Of a stretch of DNA of 64,000 nucleotides, positions 9,204 to 17,361 are shown piece by piece. The stretch is taken from NCBI GenBank assembly GCA_964521285.1, contig CAZFQS010000006.1:1-64000 (forward strand). Direction: 5' to 3'. Within the stretch, counting starts at the first letter, position 1, and each line of letters starts with the position of its first letter. The translations under genes were made by a program, and so were the position numbers. The notes beneath the pieces were generated by a model that saw only the letters and a program-made list of their open reading frames with translations, was not told where the DNA came from and searched no databases. The DNA comes from G020354785 sp964521285. Lineage in GTDB: Bacteria > Bacteroidota > Bacteroidia > Bacteroidales > UBA10428.

Positions 9204-9529
9204 CAGGTATCTTCATTATCGGCTTTTCTGATATAAATTTTTTCATTCTCAAATTCATCCAGAGCAATAAGAGTTTGCTTTGGCATCCGTTCATAAAACT
9301 TGGAAATCTCAATCTGTTCACGATTTTCAAACACTTCTTCAAGGTTATCTGTGTAATAAGCAAATTCTTCAAGTTTACGGTTTAATTCTTCTTTAATCTC
9401 CATTCCTATCTGGTTTGCTCTCTTGGCACAGATCATTACAGATTCATAAATGTTCCCTGTATCTTTTTCCAGGTTATCTAAATTTCTGGTAAGAGTTGTT
9501 GTTGATGCTTTAGATTTTTTATAATCCAT
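9203..9529 (-). CDS. rpoZ: RNA polymerase omega-type subunit (RpoZ/Rpb6 family)
   Basis: Small assembly subunit of RNA polymerase in the form typical of Bacteroidota. The 108-residue protein has the omega signature GNIYESVMICAKRANQIG followed by LNRKLEEF, and an acidic tail with KQTLIALDEFENEKI. It overlaps the bamD stop by 11 bp and the coaBC start by 1 bp, so bamD-rpoZ-coaBC-porD is almost certainly one transcript. Confidence 0.88.
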   Translation of the reverse strand: MDYKKSKASTTTLTRNLDNLEKDTGNIYESVMICAKRANQIGMEIKEELNRKLEEFAYYTDNLEEVFENREQIEISKFYERMPKQTLIALDEFENEKIYIRKADNEDT

Positions 9530-10340
9530 CTCCTAACTGATTTAAATCATTGTCTATTTTTAATATTTTGGAAGAACTTTCATACATTTTATCCGCTTCC
9601 TTTCGGTATTTACTATCAGGAAACTCAGCAATAAATGAGTAATATTCATCTAAAGATGCCTGGTATCTTTCCTTTTTTTTCTTTTCAATACTGTTATATG
9701 CCAGTAAATAACTTGATTTAAGTATTAAAAACATAATATCCTCTCTGAATTTACTGTCAGGAAATTCAGTCAGACTCGTATTTAGCGCAACAAGTGATGC
9801 TTTATAATCCTCCAGATCAAAATATAGTTTAGCGCTCATAAATGACTTTTCGACAAGCTTTTCTCTCAGTTCATTTATTAATTTCCTGCATTCTTCTGCC
9901 CTTGGACTATTGGGATACTTTATAATAAATAACTGAAATGATTGAATTGCCTGAATTGTACTGACCTGATCCAGGCTTGGCCTCGGTGAAGTTTTATAAT
10001 AACAAAACGCCTTGTAGAAACTTGCATCTTCTGCAAAACTGCTATTTCCATAAGTTTTTACAAAGCTTTCAAAATAATGTCCGGCCAGTATAAAATCATT
10101 CTGGTGAAAATAGCTCATTGCCTGATAAAAATATACAGAGTCAGCTTTGTTGGACCCCCTGAAAACTGCTGATATCTGATCAAAGAGGGAAGAAGCCCTT
10201 ACATATTCTCCTTCATTATAATATTCAAATGCTTTTTTATATTTAAGATTGTAGTCGCTACTCTTTAATAATTTTTCATATCTTGAACAAGAGATAATCA
10301 GGAGAGCCAGTAATAATGTAATCAAATAGTTTTTTCTCAT
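9519..10340 (-). CDS. bamD: Outer-membrane assembly lipoprotein BamD
   Basis: Periplasm-facing lipoprotein of the BAM complex that inserts beta-barrel proteins in the outer membrane. The signal peptide ends in a lipobox (ALLIISCSRY; lipidated Cys at about residue 18). The rest is a series of TPR helical pairs (KAFEYYNEGEYVRASSLF, FYQAMSYFHQNDFILAG, SFQLFIIKYPNSPRAEE, SLDEYYSFIAEFPDSKYR), as in BamD/YfiO. Length of 273 is normal. It is the first gene of the bamD-rpoZ-coaBC-porD operon; a candidate -7 box lies at 10357-10364. Confidence 0.93.
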   Translation of the reverse strand: MRKNYLITLLLALLIISCSRYEKLLKSSDYNLKYKKAFEYYNEGEYVRASSLFDQISAVFRGSNKADSVYFYQAMSYFHQNDFILAGHYFESFVKTYGNSSFAEDASFYKAFCYYKTSPRPSLDQVSTIQAIQSFQLFIIKYPNSPRAEECRKLINELREKLVEKSFMSAKLYFDLEDYKASLVALNTSLTEFPDSKFREDIMFLILKSSYLLAYNSIEKKKKERYQASLDEYYSFIAEFPDSKYRKEADKMYESSSKILKIDNDLNQLGDGL

Positions 10341-10356
10341 ATTTCAAAATATCGCG

Positions 10357-10364
10357 CAAAATTA
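10357..10364 (-). promoter_or_regulatory. Possible -7 promoter box for the bamD operon
   Basis: Minus strand TAATTTTG matches TAnnTTTG, 16 bp upstream of the bamD ATG. The nearest TTTG upstream is at 23-bp spacing, longer than the usual 19-21, so support is only moderate. Confidence 0.33.
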
Positions 10365-10465
10365 CAATTTTTTATTTAAATAAAATACAAATTATTTAAT
10401 GATTATTATATAACGATTTATAACAAATATTTATTTCCTGTTAACGATATGAATGATTTTTTAAG

Positions 10466-10496
10466 TTTGTTCTATTTTTAAAAAAAATTACTTTTG
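10466..10496 (+). promoter_or_regulatory. Bacteroidota sigma-ABfr-type promoter upstream of the oxoamine synthase
   Basis: TTTG at 10466-10469, then exactly 19 bp, then TACTTTTG at 10489-10496: a perfect match to the Bacteroidota consensus TTTG-N19-TAnnTTTG. Transcription would begin near 10503, about 28 bases before the GTG start at 10531. Confidence 0.75.
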
Positions 10497-10530
10497 TGAT
10501 GAAAATTATTAACTCTAAAAAATAATAGCT

Positions 10531-11784
10531 GTGGATATATTTGATAAAATTTATAAGAATAAAGGGCCTCTTGGGCAATATCAGCAAATCGGACATGGAT
10601 ATTTTATATTTCCTAAACTGGAAGGAGAGCTGGGTGCACATATGAATTTCAGAGGTAAGGAAGTTCTGGTATGGAGTTTAAATAACTATATAGGACTGGC
10701 AAATCACCCTGATGTAAGAAAAGCGGATGCTGAAGCTGCAAAAGAGTATGGAATGGCTTATCCTATGGGCTCCAGGCTATTGACTGGACACACAGGCAAA
10801 CATGAAGAGCTTGAGAACCAGCTTGCAGAATTTGTAGGTAAAGAAGATGCATTTTTACTTAACTATGGATATCAGGGAGTTATTTCAATTATTGATGCTC
10901 TTCTGGGAAGGAATGACGTGGTAATATATGATTCAGAAGCTCATGCATGTATTTTTGATGGGGTAAGACTCCATCTGGGAAAAAGGTTTATGTTCCCTCA
11001 TAATAATATTGAAAATTGTGAAAAGCAACTGGAAAGAGCAACCAAACTGGTTGATAGAACAGGCGGGGGAATATTAATAGTAACTGAAGGAGTGTATGGT
11101 ATGGCAGGTGATTTGGCGAAACTTGATAAAATTGTTGCTCTAAAGAAAAAATTCAATTTCAGAATTCTTGTTGATGATGCTCATGGTTTTGGTACTATGG
11201 GTAAAACAGGAGCCGGTACCGGGGAGCATTTCGGAGTGCAGGATGAAATTGATTTATACTTCTCCACTTTTGCAAAATCCATGGCAGGCATTGGTGCATT
11301 TGTTGCAGGTAATGAAGATATAATTAATTATTTGAGGTACAATATGCGGTCGCAGGTATTTGCGAAAGCTTTACCCATGCCTATGGTTATAGGTGCTCTT
11401 AAGCGGCTGGAGCTGCTTAAGACACAGCCCGAATTAAAAGAAAAACTCTGGAAGATTGTAAAAGCCCTACAAAGCGGGTTAAAAGAAAAAGGCTTTAACC
11501 TTGGTAATACCGAATCTCCTGTTACGCCTGTATTTTTTACGGGCTCAGTGGCTGAAGCCAGTAATATTGTAATAGATCTTAGAGAGAATTACAGAATATT
11601 CTGTTCAATAGTATTATACCCGGTGGTTCCTAAAGATGTGATAATGTTGAGAATAATTCCTACCGCGGTTCATACTATTGAAGATGTAGAATATACCATT
11701 AAAGCATTTGGTGAAGTCCAGGGAAAATTAAAGGCCGGTAAATATTATTCTGATAATGTAGTGTCTGTGAGGGATAAGCTTTAA
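10531..11784 (+). CDS. Alpha-oxoamine synthase family PLP enzyme (serine palmitoyltransferase-like)
   Basis: A 417-residue fold-type I PLP enzyme of the family that condenses an amino acid with an acyl thioester (Kbl, BioF, serine palmitoyltransferase). Visible hallmarks are LSLNNYIGLANH-like SLNNYIGL, GMAYPMGSRLLTGHTGKHEELE, DSEAHACIFDGVRL, LVDDAHGFGTMG (PLP-binding Asp and His) and the Schiff-base lysine in STFAKSMAGIG. Start is GTG at 10531, supported by the perfect promoter just upstream; an earlier ATG is not available in frame. In Bacteroidota such paralogues make sphingolipid or sulfonolipid long-chain bases; which amino acid is used here cannot be read from sequence alone. It stands alone, divergent from bamD and convergent with trxB. 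Confidence 0.85.
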   Translation: MDIFDKIYKNKGPLGQYQQIGHGYFIFPKLEGELGAHMNFRGKEVLVWSLNNYIGLANHPDVRKADAEAAKEYGMAYPMGSRLLTGHTGKHEELENQLAEFVGKEDAFLLNYGYQGVISIIDALLGRNDVVIYDSEAHACIFDGVRLHLGKRFMFPHNNIENCEKQLERATKLVDRTGGGILIVTEGVYGMAGDLAKLDKIVALKKKFNFRILVDDAHGFGTMGKTGAGTGEHFGVQDEIDLYFSTFAKSMAGIGAFVAGNEDIINYLRYNMRSQVFAKALPMPMVIGALKRLELLKTQPELKEKLWKIVKALQSGLKEKGFNLGNTESPVTPVFFTGSVAEASNIVIDLRENYRIFCSIVLYPVVPKDVIMLRIIPTAVHTIEDVEYTIKAFGEVQGKLKAGKYYSDNVVSVRDKL

Positions 11785-11796
11785 ATGTGATGTTAA

Positions 11797-11868
11797 ATTG
11801 CTCTTTTGCTCTATTGTTATATTGCCCTATTGACCTATTGCTCTATTGTTAAATTGCTCTATTGCTGA
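11797..11868. repeat. 8-bp tandem array, copy 2 (9 units)
   Basis: Nine units of the ATTGCTCT type: ATTGCTCT, TTTGCTCT, ATTGTTAT, ATTGCCCT, ATTGACCT, ATTGCTCT, ATTGTTAA, ATTGCTCT, ATTGCTGA. It fills the space between the convergent oxoamine synthase and trxB genes. More degenerate than copy 1 (2012-2059) but in the same 8-bp register. Confidence 0.88.
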
Positions 11869-11872
11869 ATAA

Positions 11873-12877
11873 TCAGATTCCTTTTTCAGCCAAATACCTT
11901 TCAGCGTCAATAGCTGCCTGACAGCCTGATCCTGCAGCTGTTACAGCTTGTCTGTATGTAGGATCCTGAATATCACCACAGGCAAAAACACCAGGGATAT
12001 TAGTTTTTGATGTTCCCGGGATTGTTTTGATATAACCTAGTTTATCTGTTTCAACAAAGTCCTTAAAAATCTGAGAATTTGGAGTATGTCCGATTGCTAA
12101 AAAAAAGCCGTCAATCCTGACAACTTCTTCCGATTCATCAGGTTCTCCTTTTCTTTTTATCAGCACTGCTTCCTCCAGAACATCCTTACCGCGTAATTCT
12201 TTGGTATTCCTTTCAAACAAGACTTCGATATTAGGTGTATTAAATACTCTTTCCTGCATAATCTTACTGGCTCTCATATAGTTCTTCCTGATAATTATGT
12301 ATACCTTTCTACAAAGGCCTGCCAGGTATAATGCCTCTTCACATGCTGAATCACCTCCTCCTACAACTGCAACATCTTTTTCTTTATAGAAGAAACCGTC
12401 ACATGTAGCACAAGCCGATACCCCTGATCCCTTAAATTTATTTTCCGATTCCAAACCCAGATACCTGGCTGTAGCACCTGTAGCAATAATTAAGGTGTCT
12501 GCTCTTATGATGTGTTCATCATTAATAACGACCTTGTAGGGAGCAGATGATAAATCCGCTGAAGTGGCAATTCCCCAGCGACATTCAGCTCCAAACCTTT
12601 CTGCCTGCTTTTTAAAGTCTTCCATCATCTTCGATCCGGTTACACCCTCAGGATAGCCGGGATAATTTTCTACTTCAGTGGTTGTGGTTAACTGGCCGCC
12701 TGGCTCCAGTCCTTCATATAATACAGGTTTAAGGTTTGCTCTTGAAGCATAAATTGCAGCAGTATATCCTGCAGGTCCTGATCCGATAATCAAACACCTT
12801 ACTCTTTCTTCCTCTTTTTCGGATTTTTTATCTTTCGGGTTATTTTCGAGATTTTCAAGTGGTTTGAACAAGCTCAT
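11873..12877 (-). CDS. trxB: Thioredoxin-disulfide reductase
   Basis: FAD- and NADPH-dependent reduction of thioredoxin, cytoplasmic. FAD-binding CLIIGSGPAGYTAAIYASRA near residue 30, redox site CATCDGFFY, NADPH-binding VAVVGGGDSACEEALYLAG, and C-terminal FAD contact GVFACGDIQDPTYRQAVTAAG are all present. The first 25 residues (MSLFKPLENLENNPKDKKSE) are an extra charged leader not needed by the family, so the start could lie further in, though no later ATG precedes the FAD motif. Length 334. Confidence 0.95.
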   Translation of the reverse strand: MSLFKPLENLENNPKDKKSEKEEERVRCLIIGSGPAGYTAAIYASRANLKPVLYEGLEPGGQLTTTTEVENYPGYPEGVTGSKMMEDFKKQAERFGAECRWGIATSADLSSAPYKVVINDEHIIRADTLIIATGATARYLGLESENKFKGSGVSACATCDGFFYKEKDVAVVGGGDSACEEALYLAGLCRKVYIIIRKNYMRASKIMQERVFNTPNIEVLFERNTKELRGKDVLEEAVLIKRKGEPDESEEVVRIDGFFLAIGHTPNSQIFKDFVETDKLGYIKTIPGTSKTNIPGVFACGDIQDPTYRQAVTAAGSGCQAAIDAERYLAEKGI

Positions 12878-12941
12878 TTTTATTTTATTTAAAATATTTC
12901 AACCAATAAATATAACTAATATATAGTAAACAAAAATGAGT

Positions 12942-12949
12942 TATATTTG
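12942..12949 (+). promoter_or_regulatory. Possible -7 box for the nitroreductase gene
   Basis: TATATTTG matches TAnnTTTG and lies 24 bp before the ATG at 12974. No TTTG is present 19 bp upstream, so the call is weak. Confidence 0.3.
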
Positions 12950-12973
12950 ATTAAATCAACGATTAAAATTATA

Positions 12974-13555
12974 ATGGGATTTATAAATTTAATAACAAAA
13001 AACAGAAGTTACAGAAGATTTAATCAGGATTACAGACTGGAAATAAGTGAACTGAAAGAACTGGTAAACTTTGCCAGGTTATCAGCATCAAGTAGCAACA
13101 TCCAGGGATTGAAATTTATACTGTCTGTTGACAGGGATATAAATTCTAAAATTTTTAAGCATTTAAAATGGGCCTATTATTTAAAAAACTGGGATGGCCC
13201 TGCAAAAGGGGAGAGGCCGGGTGGATATATTGTTATCCTGGGAGATACGGAAATACATTCCACTATTGATGCAGATGTAGGTATTGCTGCGCAAAGCATA
13301 CTTCTTGGCGCTGTTGAAAAAGGACTGGGTGGTTGTATGTTAGGTTCCCTTAACAGGCCCGGATTAAGAAAGGATTTGCAAATTTCTCAACAGTATCAGA
13401 TTCCGCTTGTAATAGCACTTGGTAAACCGGAAGAACAGATTGTACTGGAAGAGGTTGACGAGACAGGTAATATTCAATACTGGCGTGATGAAAAGGGTGT
13501 TCATCATGTTCCAAAAAGAAGTCTGGATGAGATTATTATTCAATCACATTCTTAA
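12974..13555 (+). CDS. Nitroreductase-family flavoprotein
   Basis: FMN-dependent oxidoreductase of the nitroreductase fold, 193 residues from the ATG at 12974; an upstream TTG at 12947 in the same frame overlaps the putative -7 box and is less likely. The N-terminal NRSYRRF with LVNFARLSASSSNIQ is the usual FMN phosphate and ring-binding start, and GIAAQSILLGAVEKGLGGCMLG is the conserved central helix. Substrate unknown. Its 3' end overlaps the convergent NlpC/P60 gene by 20 bp. Confidence 0.85.
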   Translation: MGFINLITKNRSYRRFNQDYRLEISELKELVNFARLSASSSNIQGLKFILSVDRDINSKIFKHLKWAYYLKNWDGPAKGERPGGYIVILGDTEIHSTIDADVGIAAQSILLGAVEKGLGGCMLGSLNRPGLRKDLQISQQYQIPLVIALGKPEEQIVLEEVDETGNIQYWRDEKGVHHVPKRSLDEIIIQSHS

Positions 13556-14324
13556 TTCCAACAAGTCTGTGAGTATAAGTATTAGTCACTTCATCAAATA
13601 TTCCTTTTTCATCAATCCTGTCTATTTTTACCCTGCCTGATGCATGGATAATTTTATTATCTCCTAATAATATACCTGAATGTGTAATATCATTTGCCCT
13701 GGATCTGCTAAAGAAAGCCAAATCACCCTTTTCTGAATGTCCGAGATTTGAAATTATTTTACCGCAACCGAACTGCTGACCTGCATTTCTTGGTAATCTT
13801 ATATAGCATATTTTATATACTATTTGCGTAAATCCTGAACAGTCTATCCCGAAAGGTGTACGTCCGCCCCAGAGATAAGGAGAATTATAATAGAGCAGAG
13901 AAATATCAGAAATTTCCTCTCTTATATTTTTAAAATCTGGCAAATCAAGCTTTTCAGATATCTTAAATTTTCTATTTTCAATTGAAAACTGGCTGGCATC
14001 ACTGTCATAAAAAGGTATAGTGCTTCCGGCAACAATTTGCAGAACTGATTTATCCTCTAATATTAAATTCACAGTTCTTTGTCTTATTATAACAGGATTT
14101 CCCGAAGCAAGAGCTTCATATGTGTCAGGATTAATTTCTGTAATCATATTCTCATCAACCCATCCCAGGTAATTGTCATAAAATGACTCAATAAAAACCC
14201 ATTCATTCTTAATTTCCAGAACCCTGAAACATTCGCCAAATAACAACTGACTTGTCATTTCACTTTTATCATTGCTTTCTTTTCGTATTGGTATAATGCT
14301 TAACAGAGTAATTCCAAATTCCAT
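13536..14324 (-). CDS. NlpC/P60 family cell-wall hydrolase with SH3 domain
   Basis: Probable gamma-D-glutamyl-diamino acid endopeptidase acting on peptidoglycan. Residues about 1-75 and 85-125 look like bacterial SH3 domains (SQLLFGECFRVLEIKNEWVFI); the C-terminal C40 domain has the catalytic Cys in GIDCSGFTQ, the His in ITHSGILLG and the third polar residue in IIHASG, so the triad is complete. No clear signal peptide at the chosen ATG, which suggests a cytoplasmic recycling enzyme of the YkfC type or a missed export signal. Length 262. Confidence 0.88.
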   Translation of the reverse strand: MEFGITLLSIIPIRKESNDKSEMTSQLLFGECFRVLEIKNEWVFIESFYDNYLGWVDENMITEINPDTYEALASGNPVIIRQRTVNLILEDKSVLQIVAGSTIPFYDSDASQFSIENRKFKISEKLDLPDFKNIREEISDISLLYYNSPYLWGGRTPFGIDCSGFTQIVYKICYIRLPRNAGQQFGCGKIISNLGHSEKGDLAFFSRSRANDITHSGILLGDNKIIHASGRVKIDRIDEKGIFDEVTNTYTHRLVGIKNVIE

Positions 14325-14527
14325 TACTTATAAAATAAGAATATTAAAAAAGCAGAAAAAATGAACTTATGTAAATATTTCCTGTTTATCAGGTAAATAA
14401 GCTTAAATTTTTACTTATTTTGCAGGGTACTAACTTTTTTGGTTAATATAATATAGCTAAAAAATAGAAGATTGAAGGTAGAACATTTTTTCCTAAATTT
14501 TAAATTATACATCTAAATATTCGTTAA

Positions 14528-16681
14528 ATGAAGAAGCTTTTTACTTATATAAGGGAAAATATAAGATTAATTACAGTTGTTTTTCTCTTCATTCTAAGTG
14601 CATTAATAATTGTTTATTTGTTTCCAAAACAGGGTAAGTTCAAGTATGAATTCAGGAAAACCGAGATTTGGAAACATAGTGACCTGAAGGCTCCGTTTGA
14701 CTTTCCGGTTTATAAATCAGAATCAAGGATAGCAAAAGAAAAGGACTCGGTTATGAGATTCTTTAAGCCATATTTTACTTATGATGCATTTATTGGAACC
14801 GATCAAATAGAAAAATTCCAGGAAACTTTTGACAGAAAGTGGACTGAATACACAATAAATGAATTTAAAATAAAAAGTGAAAGTGCGTACCTGAATAATA
14901 ATAATTACAATAGTCTGAAAGAACTTGGGAATCAGTTTAGGGATTTTATTTCTGATCAATTACAGAAAATTTACTTAAACGGTATTATTGAGATTGGCAA
15001 TCTCGAAGATGAACTTAAAAGAGATATAGTTTCAGTTTATATAGTAAAAGGAAATATCGGACAGGAATCAGAACTGGCAGATATTTTTACGCCTAAATCA
15101 GCCTATGAATATTTAATAATGAACCTGAACCAGTATATAACTGAAAGCAATGCATATTATATTAAACGATACCGTGATTTTTTCAAGCAGTTTGACCTTA
15201 ATTATTTTATTAAAGTAAATATAAACTATGACGAGAATAAGTCAAACCGGGCACAAAAAGAAATGTTTGATAAAATATCTTTAACACGCGGGATGATACA
15301 AAAAGGTCAGCTAATAATTTCAAATGGAGAAATAATCACAAATGAGAAATTCAGAATACTGGAATCATTGAAAATTGAATATGAGCAGCAGCTGGGTTTT
15401 ATGGCAAACCAGCTGGTAAAGCTTGGTAAACTTATTCTTGTTTCACTTTCAATGCTGGTAATATTCCTGTTCCTGTATAATTTCAGGAAAGAGGTTTTAC
15501 ATGACATTCTGAGAACCGCTTTTATACTTTTTCTTTTTATACTGTTTATTATAATAGCGAGTTTTACAATCAGCCTCAATAAGGTGCATATATATATAAT
15601 CCCTTTTGTTATTTTGCCTATTATTTTAAGGACTTTTTATGATGAGCGTTTGGCTTTATTTATCCACTTTATTGCAGTATTACTGATAGGATTTTTTGCA
15701 CCGAACAGTTTTGAATTTGTCTTTTTGAATTCTATTGCCGGCATGGTAGCAATTTTTAGTCTGACAAATCTTTATAGAAGGTCTAAGCTTGTTATCACCG
15801 CACTATTGGTATTTATTACATATTCTCTGTTATATTTTGGTATTTTAATTGTAAAGGAGGGTAACGTGGTAAATATAAATACCGAAGAACTATCAAGTTT
15901 TATGTGGTTTGGCATAAACGGAATACTAATTCTTATTGCTTATCCTTTAATGTATGTTTTCGAAAAGACATTCGGATTTCTTTCAGATGCTACCTTATTT
16001 GAGTTGTCAGATACAAACCAGCCATTACTGCGAAAACTGGCAGAAACTGCTCCGGGCACTTTTCAACATTCCATGCAAGTTGCAAATCTGGCTGAAGAAG
16101 CAATACGTAAAGTAGGAGGTAATCCTTTACTGGTTAGAACAGCAGCTTTATATCATGATATAGGGAAGATGAATAATCCAATATACTATATTGAAAATCA
16201 AACTTCAGATATTAATCCCCATGATAGTCTGGAGTTTGAAGAAAGTGCTAAAATAATAATTAGTCATGTTGAAAATGGAGTTGAAATAGCAAAGAAAAAC
16301 AAGCTGCCGCAAGTTATAATTGATTTTATAAGAACTCATCATGGTACGACTACTGTACAATATTTTTATCGCTCATATATTAAAAAATACCCTGAAGAAG
16401 AAGTAGATGTTAAAAAATTTTCATACCCGGGGCCAAGGCCTTTTTCAAAAGAGACGGCTGTACTAATGATGGCTGATGCAGTTGAAGCCGCTTCGCGGAG
16501 TCTGAAAATCATCAATGACAAAACACTTGAAAAAACTGTTGAAAATATTATTAGCTATCAGCAAAAGGAAGGCCAGTATAATAACGCGAATATTACATTC
16601 AGAGATATTTCCACGATTAAAGCAGTACTCATTAAGAGATTGCATAATATTTACCATGCCAGAATAATATATCCCAAATAA
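14528..16681 (+). CDS. 7TM-HD domain phosphohydrolase (PgpH family)
   Basis: Integral membrane protein of 717 residues: N-terminal membrane anchor, extracytoplasmic 7TMR-HDED domain (about 40-290), seven-helix 7TM core (about 300-480) and a cytoplasmic HD phosphohydrolase. The HD residues are intact: QHSMQVANL, LYHDIGKM, FIRTHHGT and MADAVEAASR. Relatives degrade the second messenger c-di-AMP. Whether this organism makes c-di-AMP is not shown in the window. Transcribed alone; convergent with the LolA-like gene downstream. Confidence 0.88.
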   Translation: MKKLFTYIRENIRLITVVFLFILSALIIVYLFPKQGKFKYEFRKTEIWKHSDLKAPFDFPVYKSESRIAKEKDSVMRFFKPYFTYDAFIGTDQIEKFQETFDRKWTEYTINEFKIKSESAYLNNNNYNSLKELGNQFRDFISDQLQKIYLNGIIEIGNLEDELKRDIVSVYIVKGNIGQESELADIFTPKSAYEYLIMNLNQYITESNAYYIKRYRDFFKQFDLNYFIKVNINYDENKSNRAQKEMFDKISLTRGMIQKGQLIISNGEIITNEKFRILESLKIEYEQQLGFMANQLVKLGKLILVSLSMLVIFLFLYNFRKEVLHDILRTAFILFLFILFIIIASFTISLNKVHIYIIPFVILPIILRTFYDERLALFIHFIAVLLIGFFAPNSFEFVFLNSIAGMVAIFSLTNLYRRSKLVITALLVFITYSLLYFGILIVKEGNVVNINTEELSSFMWFGINGILILIAYPLMYVFEKTFGFLSDATLFELSDTNQPLLRKLAETAPGTFQHSMQVANLAEEAIRKVGGNPLLVRTAALYHDIGKMNNPIYYIENQTSDINPHDSLEFEESAKIIISHVENGVEIAKKNKLPQVIIDFIRTHHGTTTVQYFYRSYIKKYPEEEVDVKKFSYPGPRPFSKETAVLMMADAVEAASRSLKIINDKTLEKTVENIISYQQKEGQYNNANITFRDISTIKAVLIKRLHNIYHARIIYPK

Positions 16682-16704
16682 TAAAATAGTAGCAACTTAT
16701 GTTA

Positions 16705-17355
16705 TTAATATCTGAGATCAATTATTTCTGCCTTTTTAAACTTTGACTTATCGAATGTAAAGATGGAATCATCGAAATCTTTATCTGTTATATAATTAGT
16801 AAGAGAAATGTTATAATCAACTCCATCCTTTCCTGCAATACTTATAGCTGACAGTATATCCCTGTTTATATCGATGTATAATTTAATCCGGGAATAAGGC
16901 TGATCAAGGTTGACAGGGAACAGGTGAATTTCATGCATTTTAGTGTTATCCACCATAACTTCCCCGACATATCTGTATTTGAAATCTCTGTTATAAAAAT
17001 AAAATATTTTTGCAGGATTACTTAAGAAATTTTCATCGAGGGTATCGGGTTCTGTAACTACAACCTCTTCGTTATCCTGTGTATAAGTCCACATAGTCTT
17101 GCCATCGTAATATACTGTTGATCCTGCTGATTCAAGTTTATATTTGTTTTTTTTAATGATTACGTGCCCCTTTGTGTCTGATTGTATATCTTCTTTACGA
17201 TCATCTATTATTAACTCGTAATCAGCCTGAATTGACTTATAAGATTTTGTCTTTTCTGCTACCTTATCGAGAATTTTGCGTGCGTCAGGATCCTGCTGGC
17301 ACATGGTATATTTTGCAAGTAAAAGTATAAGTATTGCCAGGCTATACTTTTTCAT
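16705..17355 (-). CDS. LolA-like outer-membrane lipoprotein carrier
   Basis: Periplasmic chaperone that would carry lipoproteins from the inner to the outer membrane. Signal peptide MKKYSLAILILLLAKYTMCQ, then a LolA-type beta sheet (YKSIQADYELIID, GHVIIKKNKYKLES, VYYDGKTMWTYTQDNEEVVV, SRIKLYIDINRDILSAISI). Length of 216 fits. It follows ftsK by 6 bp on the same strand, an order often seen in Bacteroidota. Confidence 0.85.
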   Translation of the reverse strand: MKKYSLAILILLLAKYTMCQQDPDARKILDKVAEKTKSYKSIQADYELIIDDRKEDIQSDTKGHVIIKKNKYKLESAGSTVYYDGKTMWTYTQDNEEVVVTEPDTLDENFLSNPAKIFYFYNRDFKYRYVGEVMVDNTKMHEIHLFPVNLDQPYSRIKLYIDINRDILSAISIAGKDGVDYNISLTNYITDKDFDDSIFTFDKSKFKKAEIIDLRY

Positions 17356-17361
17356 ATAATT

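Noticed and set aside
16463..16657. 64-codon minus-strand frame
   Set aside because: Antisense to the 7TM-HD gene; shadow of a real coding region.
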